Positions 12,370 through 22,480 of a DNA stretch of 64,000 nt are shown piece after piece. Both the position numbers and the translations under genes were made by a program. The DNA lies in assembly GCA_025084515.1 (NCBI GenBank), contig JAJAGP010000553.1, forward strand, positions 1-64,000, written 5' to 3'. The stretch's first letter is position 1; every line of letters starts with the position of its first letter. Source of the DNA: Ancistrus triradiatus (Eukaryota > Chordata > Actinopteri > Siluriformes > Loricariidae). Below the pieces are notes generated by a model. The model saw only the letters and a program-made list of their open reading frames with translations. It ran no database searches and was not told the DNA's origin.

Positions 12370-12745
12370 TAATGGGCATGGCGAGCTCAAGTACAGGGCT
12401 AGGTGGCGATAGCTGCTCAGGTACGGAGCTAATGTGCTCAGGTACGGCACTAATAGGCGTGGCAAGCTCAGGTACGGAGCTATTGGGTGCAGCAAGCTCA
12501 AGTACGGAGCTAATGGGCACGGCAAGCTCAGGTACGGAGCGGTGTGGCACTAGCCACTCAGGTACGGAGCTAAAGGATGCGGCGAGCTCAGGTACGGAGC
12601 CAGGCGGCGCTAACTGCTTAAGTACGGGGCTAACTTGCTCAAGTACAGAGCTAATGTGCATGGCAAGCTTGGATACAGAGCTATTCGGTGCTAGCTGCTC
12701 AATTATAGAGCTAACTTGCTCAAGTACGGAGCTATTGTGCATGGC
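12370..12745. repeat. Minisatellite, 30-bp and 21-bp units
   Basis: The core gctcaggtacggagcta recurs at 30-bp spacing (12441, 12471, 12501, 12531, 12561, 12591, 12621) with 21-bp intervals at 12420-12441, 12621-12642 and 12702-12723. Both lengths keep frame, giving 10- and 7-residue peptides of the form SSGTELMGTA on the plus strand and SSVPELA-type on the minus strand. The minus-strand frame stays open from 12742 to 12071. Confidence 0.92.
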
Positions 12746-12779
12746 GTACTCGGGACTGGTATGGGCCGTACACGAAGCA

Positions 12780-12975
12780 AAGTGACGAGCTGGAGATCGA
12801 ACTGGCCTGCCATAAAAGGCAGGTGTCTGTACAGATGGCTAAATTGTACAGATCGACCAGGGAGGCGGGGTCTGGAAGAAAGAACAGCTCGGTCCTCACC
12901 ACTTTGCTAAAGCCAAGTTTACAAATGTCTATGAGCACCTGGTAGTTAAAACCGGTCGCCGTAGCCAGCTCACAA
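12780..12975 (-). pseudogene. Possible gag scrap of the LTR-type element
   Basis: The minus-strand frame contains DPASLVDLYNLAICTDTCL, which resembles a conserved short block near the end of fish Ty3/gypsy Gag core domains. It reads through a tract just inside the right-hand LTR-like region, where gag is expected. No zinc knuckle follows. The match is short, so this is a tentative call. Confidence 0.35.
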
Positions 12976-13019
12976 AATGGTGTACACCACTTTGCCAATG
13001 GTGTATGGGTCCACGCATG

Positions 13020-13215
13020 CGCAAAGTGTGGGAAGCCCGAGCAGAGGGTCCACGAAGGCATGCCACAGGAACTCCTCAGCACTTCTTCAGCACTTACAGG
13101 AGAATGGCACAGACGCGGGAAGCCAAAGGCATGCCACGGGGACTCCTCAGCGCTGCTTTGGTGCTTACCGGAGAATGGCACGGACGCAGGAAGGTGAAGG
13201 CGTGCCACGGGGATC
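13020..13215. repeat. Second block of the 72-bp minisatellite
   Basis: The core actcctcagc recurs at 13071 and 13142 (71 bp apart), preceded by agcccgagcagagggtccac as at 11357. A third unit begins at 13201 and breaks off. It lies in the right-hand LTR-like segment and mirrors the left block at 11380-11670, as expected if both are LTR copies. Confidence 0.85.
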
Positions 13216-13365
13216 TACAAATCACCAGCTTACCTCTGTCCCTAACAAAGGGAGCACACAACATGATTAGAAACACTGGGTAAGGGCGAAGAAGGTCTAT
13301 GTGGTGAAACAAACTTATGACACATACGACAATGATGCGACAACCTGTGTGGGCAAAAAGGTGCA

Positions 13366-13375
13366 CTTTTATAGC
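13366..13375 (-). promoter_or_regulatory. TATA box of the LTR-type element
   Basis: The minus strand reads ggggctataaaagtgcacc, a strong TATA motif about 140 bp inside the right end of the element. The solo relative has ctatttaag at the matching place. This supports minus-strand orientation. Confidence 0.55.
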
Positions 13376-13512
13376 CCCAACAACAGTTTAAAGCAGCAGT
13401 TTAAAGCGCATTACAACAAACAAGGACTGGCGCATGTGCGTTTGCGCCAAGCAGGCTTACGCTGCAATAGTGAGTCAACGCTGGTCTCTAGCGGCTCAAG
13501 TGTGACTCCTAA

Positions 13513-13637
13513 TAGTACCAGTTTGGAATGTGCTGCAAGCCTGAACTGCAGGAAAGGAAGTATATTAACAAATTAATGAAGTTTACCAGAACAAACATGA
13601 AATATCTTGGATTCATACTGTCTGCAATTAAATAAAA
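13513..13637 (+). mobile_element. Tc1-like transposon, family 1, copy C (right part)
   Basis: Continues copy C after the LTR-type insertion: ggaatgtgctgcaagcc, then aacatgaaatatcttggatt and catactgtctgcaattaaat match the ends of copies A, E and G. The last 50 or so bases of the inverted end are missing. Confidence 0.85.
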
Positions 13638-13899
13638 GTAAAAATGAAATCAAAATGCGGTGATTGGTCGATCAGTCTTCAATAACCAATTCTGTTCAAG
13701 TCATATTTAGCCAGCCGAGTACCACATAACAGCAACAGCACCAAAAACATCATATATACATATATAAAATACATATATAAATGGAGATATATATAGAGTT
13801 TTATGCTCTAAAGATGTCCTTTATTGTTCTATAATGTTGTAAAGATGATGATCACAACTTTGGCAATACAAGTGTGAATATTTATCATGCCAAAAAAGT

Positions 13900-14153
13900 A
13901 ACTTTGAATTTGAATGCTGTTTGCACTATGCATGACAAATGTACGCTGCATTGGAGCAGCTCCGAAAAAACTCCAGACAATAATAAGACATTTAAAACTC
14001 TATCATCTCGCTGAATATGTGGAATTTAACACAGCTAAAGCTAGCTCTGCTGAGAGTGCAGAGTCAGGCACAAGCCAGCAGCTGCTGCTATCTTACTTTA
14101 GCAGTGAAGAAGCTTCCAATGAAAGAAAAGTTGAGCAAAAATTATCTGTATGC
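13900..14153 (+). pseudogene. hAT-like transposase N-terminus (BED zinc finger)
   Basis: The plus-strand frame reads IRHLKLYHLAEYVEF, the His-containing second half of a BED-type zinc finger as found at the N-terminus of hAT transposases. It is followed by a serine-rich linker (SSEEASNERKVEQK). The upstream Cys pair is blurred (NVRCIGAAPKK). The frame is cut by the RTE-like insertion, and beyond it only the element's end survives (15595-15647). The catalytic and dimerisation regions are missing. Confidence 0.6.
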
Positions 14154-14170
14154 TGTCATTTATCATTCTT
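14154..14170. repeat. Target-site duplication, left copy
   Basis: The 17-mer tgtcatttatcattctt occurs here and, identically, at 15578-15594. The two copies flank the RTE-like LINE. Confidence 0.93.
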
Positions 14171-15577
14171 CTTCTTCTTCTTCTTCTTCTTCTTCTTCTT
14201 TCAGCTTCTCGCTTTATCAGGGGTCGCCACAGCGAGTTAACCGTTTCCACCTCACCCTGTCCTCCACGCGGAGGACCTGTCGTCCCTGTCCTGTCCCTGT
14301 CCTCTACTCTCACCCCAACTCCCTGCATATCTTCATTCACCAAAATCAAATAACTCCTCTTTGGTCTTCCTCTCCGTCTCTTGCCTGGCAGCTCCATTTC
14401 CAACATCCTCCTACCAATATATCCACTATCCCTCCTCTGCACATGTCCAAACCATCTCAGTCTTCCCTCTCGAATTTTGTCTCCCAATTTTCCAACCTGT
14501 GCTGTCCCTCTGATGATCTCATTCCTAATCCTGTCCACTCTAGACACTCCTAAAGAGAACCTCAACATCTTAAATTCTGCCACCTCCAGCTCTGCTCCCT
14601 GTCTCTTTGTCAGTGCCACTGTCTCTAAGCCATAGCAAAAAGGCTGGTTCGTCCCTACTCTCTATAAATCTTTCCTTTCCCTTTTGCTGCGACCCTTTTG
14701 TCACACAGCACTCCTGACACTCTTCTCCACCCACTCCATCCTGCCTGAACTCTCTTCTTTACCTCCTTTCCACACTCCCCATTTCCTTGGACAGTTGATC
14801 CCAAGTACTTCAGGTACCTTTGTGACCACTGATCCCTGTAGCCTGACTGTTCCACCTGCCTCCCTTTCATTTACACACATGTATTCTGTCTTACTACAGT
14901 TGACTTTCATTCCTCTCCTTTCCAGATTTTACCTCCACCTCTCCAAGTTCTCTTCTATCTGTTCCCTGTTCTCACTACAGATCACATGTCATCTGCAGAC
15001 ATCATAGTCCACGGCGATTCCAGTCTGACCTCATCTGTTAGTCTGTCCATCACCAGAGCAAATAAGAAGGGACTCAAGGCCAATCCTTGATGCAGTCCCA
15101 CCCTACCTTGAAGCTATCCGTCACTCCTACAGCACATCTCACCGCTGTCACGCTGTTGTCATACATGTCCTGCACTAATCTAACGTACTTTTCAGCCACT
15201 AGAGACTTCCTCATACACCACCACAGTTCCTCCCTTGGCACCCTGTCATAAGCTTTCTCCAAATCCCCAAAGACGCAGTGTAGCTCTTTCTGACCATCTC
15301 TATACTTCTCCATCAGCAGTCTCCAAGCAAAAATCGCATCCATGGTGCTCTTCCTTGGCCTGATTTCTCTCTGTCTCCTCACACGCTTCCCTCCTCTTCG
15401 TCTTTTGCAAACAGTAGTCCAATTTCCGCTGGTACCCTGTTTGCTACCAGTACCAGTGGCGGTCGTTGTTAACCGGGGCCGCGACCGATGCCCTTCCTGA
15501 CGCAACCCTCAGCATTTATCCGGGCTTGGGACCGGCACTAGAAATACCCTGTCTGAGCAATCTAGCGGCTGGTTTGT
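14171..15577 (-). mobile_element. RTE-like LINE, internally deleted
   Basis: A perfect 17-bp duplication flanks it. The 3' end is a (GAA)n-type tract (plus strand cttcttcttc at 14171-14201), usual for this clade. The 5' end on the minus strand starts with a GC-rich leader (caagcccggataaatgctga and gttgcgtcaggaagggc) and then joins directly to reverse transcriptase. The endonuclease and the start of RT are thus missing although both ends are present: an internal deletion, not a 5' truncation. Clade placement (RTE or RTEX type) is from protein resemblance. Confidence 0.85.
14205..15400 (-). pseudogene. RTE-like reverse transcriptase, broken
   Basis: From 15400 leftwards on the minus strand: STMDAIFAWRLLMEKYRDGQ, then ELHCVFGDLEKAYDRVPREE (RT palm block with the catalytic Asp of the first motif) and DMYDNSVTAVRC. 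The region that should hold the FADD-type active site (about 15000-15060) is damaged, with part of it deleted. Next come CVNEREAGGTVRLQGS and YLGSTVQGNGECGKEVKKRV. Last is the C-terminal block VDRIRNEIIRGTAQVGKLGD followed by LRWFGHVQRRDSGYI. Several stops and frameshifts separate the pieces. The enzyme would prime DNA synthesis at a nicked target. Confidence 0.85.
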
Positions 15578-15594
15578 TGTCATTTATCATTCTT

Positions 15595-15647
15595 GGACAG
15601 AAAAAAAATCGGCCAATATCAGAATCAGAATCGGTGCATCTCTGATA
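15595..15647 (+). mobile_element. End of the interrupted hAT element
   Basis: Right after the target duplication comes aatcggccaatatcagaatc followed by agaatcggtgcatctct, a diverged form of the common hAT terminus ending in gatcggtgcatccct. With the BED fragment at 13900-14153 it brackets the RTE insertion. The left terminus was not found. Confidence 0.5.
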
Positions 15648-17479
15648 GCTATAATGCAACTAATACTAAAACAGCAAATAAATTGTCAATACAAGGATTC
15701 ATAATGCCTATTAAGAGCAGAGTTTTAACATTTACCATTATTTCAAGTAATTGGACACCTGAGCAATTATATTGCTCTACGGATACAGGCAGGAAAAAGT
15801 AGATATGAAAACACAAATTATCAAACAGGCTACAATAGTAATTTACTAATTTGAAGAATTATAAGAGTAATGGACTGGATTTACCATTACTTCCTGCATC
15901 TTCTCTCTGTGTAGGTTTTATTCATCTTGGAAAAAAGCAGCGCCGTAATCATCGTTTTAGTTAATTTGTTACTGTTGTGTATTTTTGTGGTATATCATGT
16001 TACTTTCCCCATAATAATAGTATCTAAAGATGTCGGCCAATTTTTTTTTTTTCATTTTTGAGCAGTAATAAAAATTTGATGTGAAAATCTCTTGATGGCG
16101 TGCTTTAAAACTAACTGCAGAACGCAGTGTAAGCAAGAACAGTACAGAGCTGTTGGGGTGCATTTTGAGGCACATCATCATATTCTCCAGAAAAGAAATT
16201 ACAGCTTATTTAGGATTGAGAGAGAGAACAACAGATTCTGCAACAATGGCATCTTTAATACAGACATAGTTTCATTGACTGCAAATGGGAAAATAATATC
16301 TACTGTAAAGCTGTGGAAGAATTTAAACTTCTATTTTCTTGTGCTGATGAATCAGCTGGAATAGCAGGCAGTCATTTTGAGTAATGAAGCCCATTTTCTA
16401 ATGCAGTCTAATAAAGGCATAATGTGTAATCTTTACCCACGAATTGTAAAATATACATTTTGGTGGTGTTTATACCATAGCGCAGAATACGCATTTCTGA
16501 TATCTTATGTGACTACATCAGATTTCTGTATTTCATGTAAGACTTGTAAGACCCTTATAACATAGTGACATGTCAAATGAGTTTTAAATGTTGCTCAAAT
16601 GACACTCATTACTTACATCTCTCAGATGCTGGAGCTAGATCTATACAGCTCCCTGCGCATTTCTCACCTGAAAAAAAAAAAAACATAAGTCAATGAACAC
16701 GTTAAGATGTTTGCCTCACCAGTTCTCAGAAAGACCAGTTATTAAACTCGCAGTCATCAGCAAACATTTTTTTCCTTTATAAAGACGTTGGCCAAAAATA
16801 ACCCATGTTTGTTGTTAACATGAAAATTTAATGTGCTTGGGTTTAAGTTTTTTGTAAAAACTTTTTTTTTAAACTTGCTCTTTCTTAATGCAATATTTAT
16901 CACCATGTCCCTATTACATGCTTGTGTCTCTTATTTGCATTCTGCTTTTATACTAATTTTGAATACAGATACATTATATTTAGGGCAATGTAAATACACT
17001 TTTACATCAACCGAAGTGATCAGGGTCAAGGGAGCATCCTATAATTTTATTTTACCAGGACGATTTGTACTATAGTAGTTTGGGGAACACAAAAAGAAGC
17101 ATTATACGATTTTCAAGATGTAATTCGATCACTAAAAACTCTGGGCACAGACCATTCACATATGAAAAAAGTAATCAGAATCTGAATTTATTTTGGCAAA
17201 AACTACCCCAATCTTGCCTCTATAATTCAAAATTATAATAAAAAAGTCACCAATTGGAAATGTTATCATTTTCTAGTAATGAGTGACACAAGTGATATTC
17301 CTCCTTTAATCCTCTTCCATTAAGACACACCCCCATCAGTATCAGATTTTGGCAGCTGTCTCATAATAAACAGTGTTCATGTTGAAATTAAGCTCCTTCA
17401 TATCAGAGTTTGTTGGGTAAAAAATCTTCGTATTTTATAATCAAAAGGACCATAAGCACGATACGTGGTCGCATCCTTC
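15648..17479. other. Unassigned AT-rich sequence
   Basis: No repeat family or gene recognised. Short frames up to 91 codons have no resemblance to known proteins. Confidence 0.4.
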
Positions 17480-17579
17480 TGTTATGGTCCGTCCGCCATA
17501 TTAAAAAACTGGGCGAATAGTGACCAAAATACAAATATATAAAAGGGAGTAAATAAAACCTACAAAAGAAAAACTGTTT

Positions 17580-17654
17580 CAGTGGCTGAGGATCGAACCT
17601 TGGGCGGACGTGTCGGTTGCCGCTGTGTGAAACCAATGCCTCACTCAACCACTG
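17580..17654 (-). other. tRNA-like segment with A- and B-box resemblance
   Basis: On the minus strand, 75 nt start CAGTGGT and end GCCACTG, which can form a 7-bp acceptor-like stem with one wobble. An A-box-like tggttgagtgaggca and a B-box-like ggttcgatcc sit at tRNA spacing. The T stem pairs poorly and the anticodon arm is irregular, so it is not a functional tRNA gene. It may be a SINE head captured by the LTR. The 11.2-kb relative lacks it. Confidence 0.35.
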
Positions 17655-18047
17655 AAGAAAAGAACACAAAAAAACCAAACAAAAATGAGCACCATAAGCA
17701 CCCTATGCATTGATAGCTTACAACGTGGCTTCACTACGCCAACAACAGAGTAACGGGTCCGCTCTCTTGACGCAGAACAGCAGAACCCGGACGGACGGAG
17801 CGCCGTGACTCCCATGGCTTATGGGAGTGTGGCACGGACGCAAAAGGGAAAAGAGAAAGAACGGAAACCGTGGCCGCTAGCTCAGAGCTTGCCCTACTCT
17901 ATCAAACTACATCCTGATGGTTACTGGGCCAGCCTCCTGACTGACCATTGCTTTGCGATCTTCAATTTCGCAAGCTACCTCTTCCCAGAGAATGTGAAAA
18001 AGGACTCAGAAAAAGCCGTGTGAGGGCCAACGAAAAGTCCCAGGATG

Positions 18048-18055
18048 CTTAAATA
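18048..18055 (-). promoter_or_regulatory. TATA box of the solo LTR
   Basis: Minus strand tatttaag within ggctatttaagcatcc. It sits about 155 bp from the LTR 5' end, as in the sibling element, where the TATA box is about 140 bp in. Confidence 0.45.
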
Positions 18056-18206
18056 GCCCAACCAACAGGTGTCCGCCACTTGCACGCATGGCACCAAAAA
18101 CGAAGGCTGGCCGCATGCGCGATTGCGACGAGCATGCCACACTGCCAAGACAAGAGTCAACGCTGACCTACAGCTTCACATGCCAGGATCAGCATGACTC
18201 TTAATA

Positions 18207-18640
18207 ACGAGAGGGTTAGTTCATTTTGGGTTAGGTCTGAGGGTGCTCAGGCATGCTTCCATAGTGATGTTTCTGGCAATCTGTTTCATGTATTTCTTTT
18301 ATTTCTTGTGTTGCTGTGGTTAGCATGGCTGTATTTTATGTTGGACACTGTTACTGATCACATTTGATATATCCATTCTGTATGCTGCCACTACAAAATT
18401 AGTGAAAACTGAGATTTATAAGCATTGGTGTCTGAGGAGAAGCAGGAATCTGGCAGTACAGAAGGTGCCAGAAGCATCTGACCCAAAGCCCATACCTCAG
18501 CCATAGACATGTGCTCCTCTACAACAGTCTCTCCTGCCCCAGCCAATATATATTGTACATACATTGCCACTAACTCTGGATTCCTCGTGTAAACATCCCT
18601 GGTCCTTGACGTTAGTCTCCACATTGCTTTTGTTCATATG
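18207..18640. other. Unassigned flank
   Basis: A T-rich stretch (18240-18380) shares wording with the area after 19830 (tttagcatggctgta against ggttagcatggctgtatttt). These may be remnants of the leader or LTR of the gypsy element that follows, but this is not certain. Confidence 0.3.
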
Positions 18641-19828
18641 TTTAGAGAGCATGAAGTTGTTGATTATTTCATTTGTTGAGGACATCGTCCTCAACTTAAC
18701 TGGCCTTGTGCTTTCGACACTGTTATTGCAGTGTAGATTTAAGGGCAAAGCTCAAAGTTTGTTCTACTCTCATGCTTGATCAGAGTTTGAATTATGATTT
18801 GGTCAAGGCTTGGGTGCTCTGTGCCTATGAAAGTGTTCCTGGGGCTTGCCAGTGAGCCTTTAGAAAGTTGGCTAAGTGCAGAAGGTATGAGATACCCTGT
18901 TTAGATTTTGTAAAATAATGGTGCAGCTCAGTCATTAATTTTAGACAGCACATGTACCATTGTCAACAGTCCTAATAGTGGCAGTGATATATTCATTCAG
19001 GGAGCTTGGCGTCATTCTTGTGCTTCTGCATAATGTGGATTTGCAGACTAAAGAATTGTCAGTGCTGGTTCTGTGTTTCTGTGATTAATGATCTTGCAGG
19101 TAGCAAGTTATGCACTCTACCGGAGGTTGTAACAGATCCCACTGCTTTTAAATGTGATTCTCTAGAGCAGCAGTATCCTGCGTTGTCCCTGCTTATGTAT
19201 TTGTACACAAATTAACTTAATTAAGTGGTTGACCTGTCTGATTCCTTCTTGTGAGTGTGTGAAAAATAAATTTGAAGTTTGTGAAGAATGAACTAGTCTG
19301 TCTATCGACAGAACGCCTCCTGAGTGATGATGCTATTTTACTTTACCCTTGAATCAAGAGAACCTGATTCAATGTCAGAAAGAGGATTCTACCTTGGCTC
19401 AAAGTTTCCAAAATGACTTGAAAAATCAATCTGTGGCTTACTTTAACAAAGATGGATATTGATTTGACTAACTATGTGCTTGCTACACCATATCAGAGAT
19501 GTAAAACCAAAGCATGTCAACACACAAATATTATGCTCAAGATGACTTTCACTCTGTGGACCCTTGTTTCCTTCTGCAATTTTGCCAGTCAGTACCTTTA
19601 ACACTTCTACTTCAGGATACTCCAGAGTATGATTTCATTTATCTAGGGAACAGCTTACCTTGCACACACTTGCCTAGTTCTGTGGCACTGATCAGTCTTC
19701 AGAATAAGCAGGAGCTTATTGCCTTAATCAACAAGCTACAATAATTGTTTTACCATGCCTCTAACTGGGAGATTGTTCATCAAAACTGTTTTAACTCTGT
19801 GGTTGCCGATACTCTTTCCAGAGCCTAA
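18641..19828 (+). pseudogene. Ty3/gypsy element remnant, Gmr1-like order
   Basis: Pieces in plus-strand order: a Gag or SCAN-like block (LNYDLVKAWVLCAYESVP, about 18790-18850), a polyprotein block DLAGSKLCTLPEVV (about 19090), a spacer block resembling LIQCQKEDSTLAQ (about 19370), and finally NSVVADTLSRA followed by a stop (to 19828), the C-terminus of RNase H. RNase H ending the polyprotein, with no integrase after it, fits the Gmr1 lineage, where integrase precedes RT. Most of integrase and RT is deleted. A related gag lies at 40190-40650. Order-based lineage is inference. Confidence 0.55.
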
Positions 19829-20010
19829 CCTTTTTCATTGGTGTTCACTTTTAGATATGGGTGTGTTATCTGAATTATTATTTTTTTATTTAGCATGGCT
19901 GTAAGCAGTGGAGTGAGTGGAGCATGGTGACTGTGAATGGGAGTGTTGGGTGAATATGTAAAATTTCTTAATTCATAATACTGTGTTCTTGTGTATTTAA
20001 TTTACAATTT

Positions 20011-21417
20011 ACAATAAAAAAAAGTTGGGACAGTATGGACAATGCATATAAAAAATGCACAGTGCTTCTTACATTTACTTTGACTTTCATCATGTCATTG
20101 CAGGCAGTATGATCCTGAAATATTTCATGTTTTGTCTGGTCAACTTAATTTCATTTGTTAATTCATTTCTGCATTTCAGGTCTACAAAAGTTAGGACGGG
20201 GGGATGGGGGACAATTTAGATCTAGTCCTCATCCTGGCGCTTGTCCCTCCGGTGCAGGTTCTGCCCCATTTAGAGCTAGTAATGAATTCAAAAACTAAAC
20301 AATAACGTCATTTAAAACAGGTGATGTCAACAAGTGATTATAACCATGATTATTGGTACAAAAGCAGCATCTTTGATGAGGTCTTCTTTGATGAGCAAAG
20401 TTGAGTAGAGGATCTCCAGTCAACAAATGCATGAGAAAATTATTGAAATGTTTAAAAATAATGTACTTCAAAGAAATATTCAAAGGGATTTGCATATTTC
20501 TCACTCATAATATCATAATATCATTAAGCGACTTAAGGAATTGGGACAAATTTCCGTGCATAGAAGTCAAGGGTACAAGTTTAAGCTGAACAGCTGTGAA
20601 CTTCGATCCGTCAGATGGCACTGCAACAAGAACAGTCTTTTGTCAGTTGTGGTAAGATGAATCAGTATTCCACGTCTTTTTTGGAAAAAATGGACAATGT
20701 GTGCTCTGGACCAAAGACGAAAAAGACCACCCGGACTGTTATCAGCAACAAGTCTAAAAGCCAGGCTCTGTCATGGTAAAGGATTGTGTCAGTGCCCATG
20801 GCAAAGGCTGCTTACACTTCTGTGATGGGAGCATTAATGTAGAAAAGTACATTGAGATCGTAGAGCAATATAAGCTGCCTTCAAGACAACATCTTTCCAG
20901 GGACGTCCATGCATTCATCAATAAGACAATGCAAAACCACATGCTGCACACATTACAAATGCATGGCTGTGGAAGAAGAGGGTACAGGTACTGGACTGGC
21001 CTGACCCCAATATAGAATGTGTGGAGAATTTTTAAACGAAAAATGTGACAACGATGACACCATACTGTTGCACATGTTAAGACGTCTTTGCAGGAAGAAT
21101 GGGACAAAATAACACCTGAAATACTAAATCAGTTGGTATCCTCTGTGCCAAAACATCTATTAAGTACTGTGAAAAGGAATGTCAACATTACAAAGTGGTA
21201 AATGCTTCACTCTCTTGATTTTTTTTTATGTCTTGCAGGCTTGAAATGCAGGAATGGATATATGTTAACAAGTTAAATGAAGTTGACAAGACAAAGCATG
21301 AAATATCTCAGGTTCATGCTGCCTGCAATGGAATAAAAGTAAAAGTAAATGTAAGAAACACTGTGATTTTATATGCATTTTCCATACTGTCCCAACTTTT
21401 TCTGATTTAGGGTTGTA
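20011..21417 (+). mobile_element. Tc1-like transposon, family 1, copy E
   Basis: Starts acaataaaaaaaagttggga and ends cccaactttttctgatttag then ggttgta. The inner inverted blocks aatttcatttgttaattcat and tatgttaacaagttaaatga correspond. Length 1.41 kb. The plus strand carries a broken transposase: a DNA-binding start near 20390 (gaggatctccagtcaacaa), a deletion of about 200 bp after 20650 removing the region before the first catalytic block, and a C-terminal part at 20773-21015. The 80-codon frame there has VSAHGKGCLHFCDGSINVEK. The second catalytic Asp is altered (INKTMQNHML in place of a QQDN block). Confidence 0.88.
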
Positions 21418-21440
21418 GTAAGGTGCACTGTGTTCGTACG

Positions 21441-21442
<2 letters not shown>

Positions 21443-21497
<55 letters not shown>
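21443..21497. repeat. (TG)n microsatellite
   Basis: About 27 uninterrupted TG units just right of Tc1 copy E. Likely length-variable. Confidence 0.97.
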
Positions 21498-21499
<2 letters not shown>

Positions 21500-21839
21500 A
21501 TTTCAATATGTAGAGAGTTTGTTGTCAGCAGGTTACTGGTAGTATGAAAATTTCAAACGCCAAGCTTTTTGAGAGTTTGACATGCCGTCATGGTGTGTCA
21601 AGGTGGAGTGTAAGGGGACCGTAGAAGAGTGCTGCAGGAACAGTCACGGGAGACTGCAGGACTCTCTCTCTCGTGAATGAATAAAGCAGTTGTAATTATA
21701 TAAGTTTAGGTCCACATGCTAAAAAAAACCATCCTTTCAAATGTTCCTCCATTTATTAAATATGATTTTATTATCCAGGAGTAAGCTTGGTTTGGGAAGG
21801 TTGTCTCCCTGATTAAGAAAGTTTTCCTTGGCTACTTTC

Positions 21840-22480
21840 CTTGGTGTTAGAAGATGGAACGTATGAGCTGAATTTAATTTTAAAGCGCAGAGTCGATGGG
21901 ATTGATTACATGAATTATGGTTCATCGGACACAGACGTAAAGTGTTTTAAATGTGCACAAGTAGGCCATCTCTTCCGGGACTGTTCTGAATGAGTTGGCA
22001 CTAACTGAGCCAATCTGTCTGGTTCTGAGCGGCTGGAGCTTGCCATGTGTGTCAGCAGCTCAACATTCAGGTCAGTCGGGACTCCTGCCGTTACACCAAC
22101 ATCTGAAAGGGATGAACTGAATCCACAACTCCACAACAGGCTAATACAGTAAAAATAAGCAGTAAAGAGTCTGTTTAATGAATTGGAAGCACAGGAGATG
22201 GGAGCCAAGCTTGGCATGTTATAAGAGGCTATAATAATATTGCCCAAAAATAGACAAGACAGGGTCAGGGCAAAAGGGCCAAACAAACTAAAAAGGTGAC
22301 TGGATAGTAAAGGAGCAGGACAGTGATGGGTACATTTCAGATTCAGACTGGTCAGAGTGTTCACAGGAAGAGAGCATAGGGTTACTCTACTCAGATAAAG
22401 ACATTAAGACATTTCTGCAGCTCACTGACGGGCAAAAATGAGTAACATTTGAGAAATACTTCCAATGTTCTCACAATGTT
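21840..22480 (+). pseudogene. LINE ORF1 remnant with CCHC knuckle (Tx1-like)
   Basis: The plus strand reads CFKCAQVGHLFRDC at 21942-21986, a C-x2-C-x4-H-x4-C knuckle. It is preceded by a frame resembling YELNLILKRRVDGIDYM and followed by an acidic, low-complexity linker. Near 22390-22440 comes a block reading LLYSDKDIKTFLQL that resembles the C-terminal motif of fish Tx1/L1-like ORF1 proteins. Stops break it. ORF1 proteins bind the LINE RNA. No matching ORF2 lies downstream. Confidence 0.55.

Larger units (their letters stand above)
11220..13512 (-). mobile_element. Non-autonomous LTR-type element with internal minisatellites
   Basis: It interrupts Tc1 copy C, with a probable 5-bp target duplication (ttacc at left, gtacc at right, one mismatch). 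The outer ends read tgttatgg and cctaata on the plus strand. Both ends align to the 727-bp solo element at 17480-18206. On the minus strand the right side has a TATA box and the left side ends in ccataaca, typical of an LTR 3' end. Repeated LTR-like segments at 11320-11670 and 12985-13215 flank an interior with a gag-like scrap and two in-frame minisatellites. No protease, RT or integrase is present. Class (Ty3/gypsy-like, depending on a partner for movement) is inference. Confidence 0.65.
17480..18206 (-). mobile_element. Solo LTR related to the 11.2-13.5 kb element
   Basis: The left end tgttatggtccgtccgccat and the following ccatattaaaaaactggg align to 11220 on. The middle tacgccaacaac...gggtccgc aligns to 11315 on. 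The block ttatgggagtgtggcacgga corresponds to a single unit of the 72-bp minisatellite. The right end gagtcaacgctg...gactcttaata aligns to 13470-13511. The minus strand carries ggctatttaagcatcc as a TATA box. No interior exists and no clear target duplication is seen (ccttc against acgag). Solo LTRs arise by recombination between the two LTRs of an element. Confidence 0.65.

Noticed and set aside
11380..12745. CRISPR-like array
   Set aside because: Units are contiguous without unique spacers and the context is a eukaryotic retroelement.
14017..14553. 178-codon plus-strand frame
   Set aside because: It crosses the hAT fragment, target duplication and (TTC)n tail into antisense RTE sequence.
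17580..17654. Functional tRNA gene
   Set aside because: The T stem and anticodon arm pair poorly; only box-like words and an acceptor-like stem remain.
21737..22364. Minus-strand frames antisense to the ORF1 remnant
   Set aside because: The plus strand carries the CCHC knuckle and ORF1-like blocks; the antisense frames show no motif.
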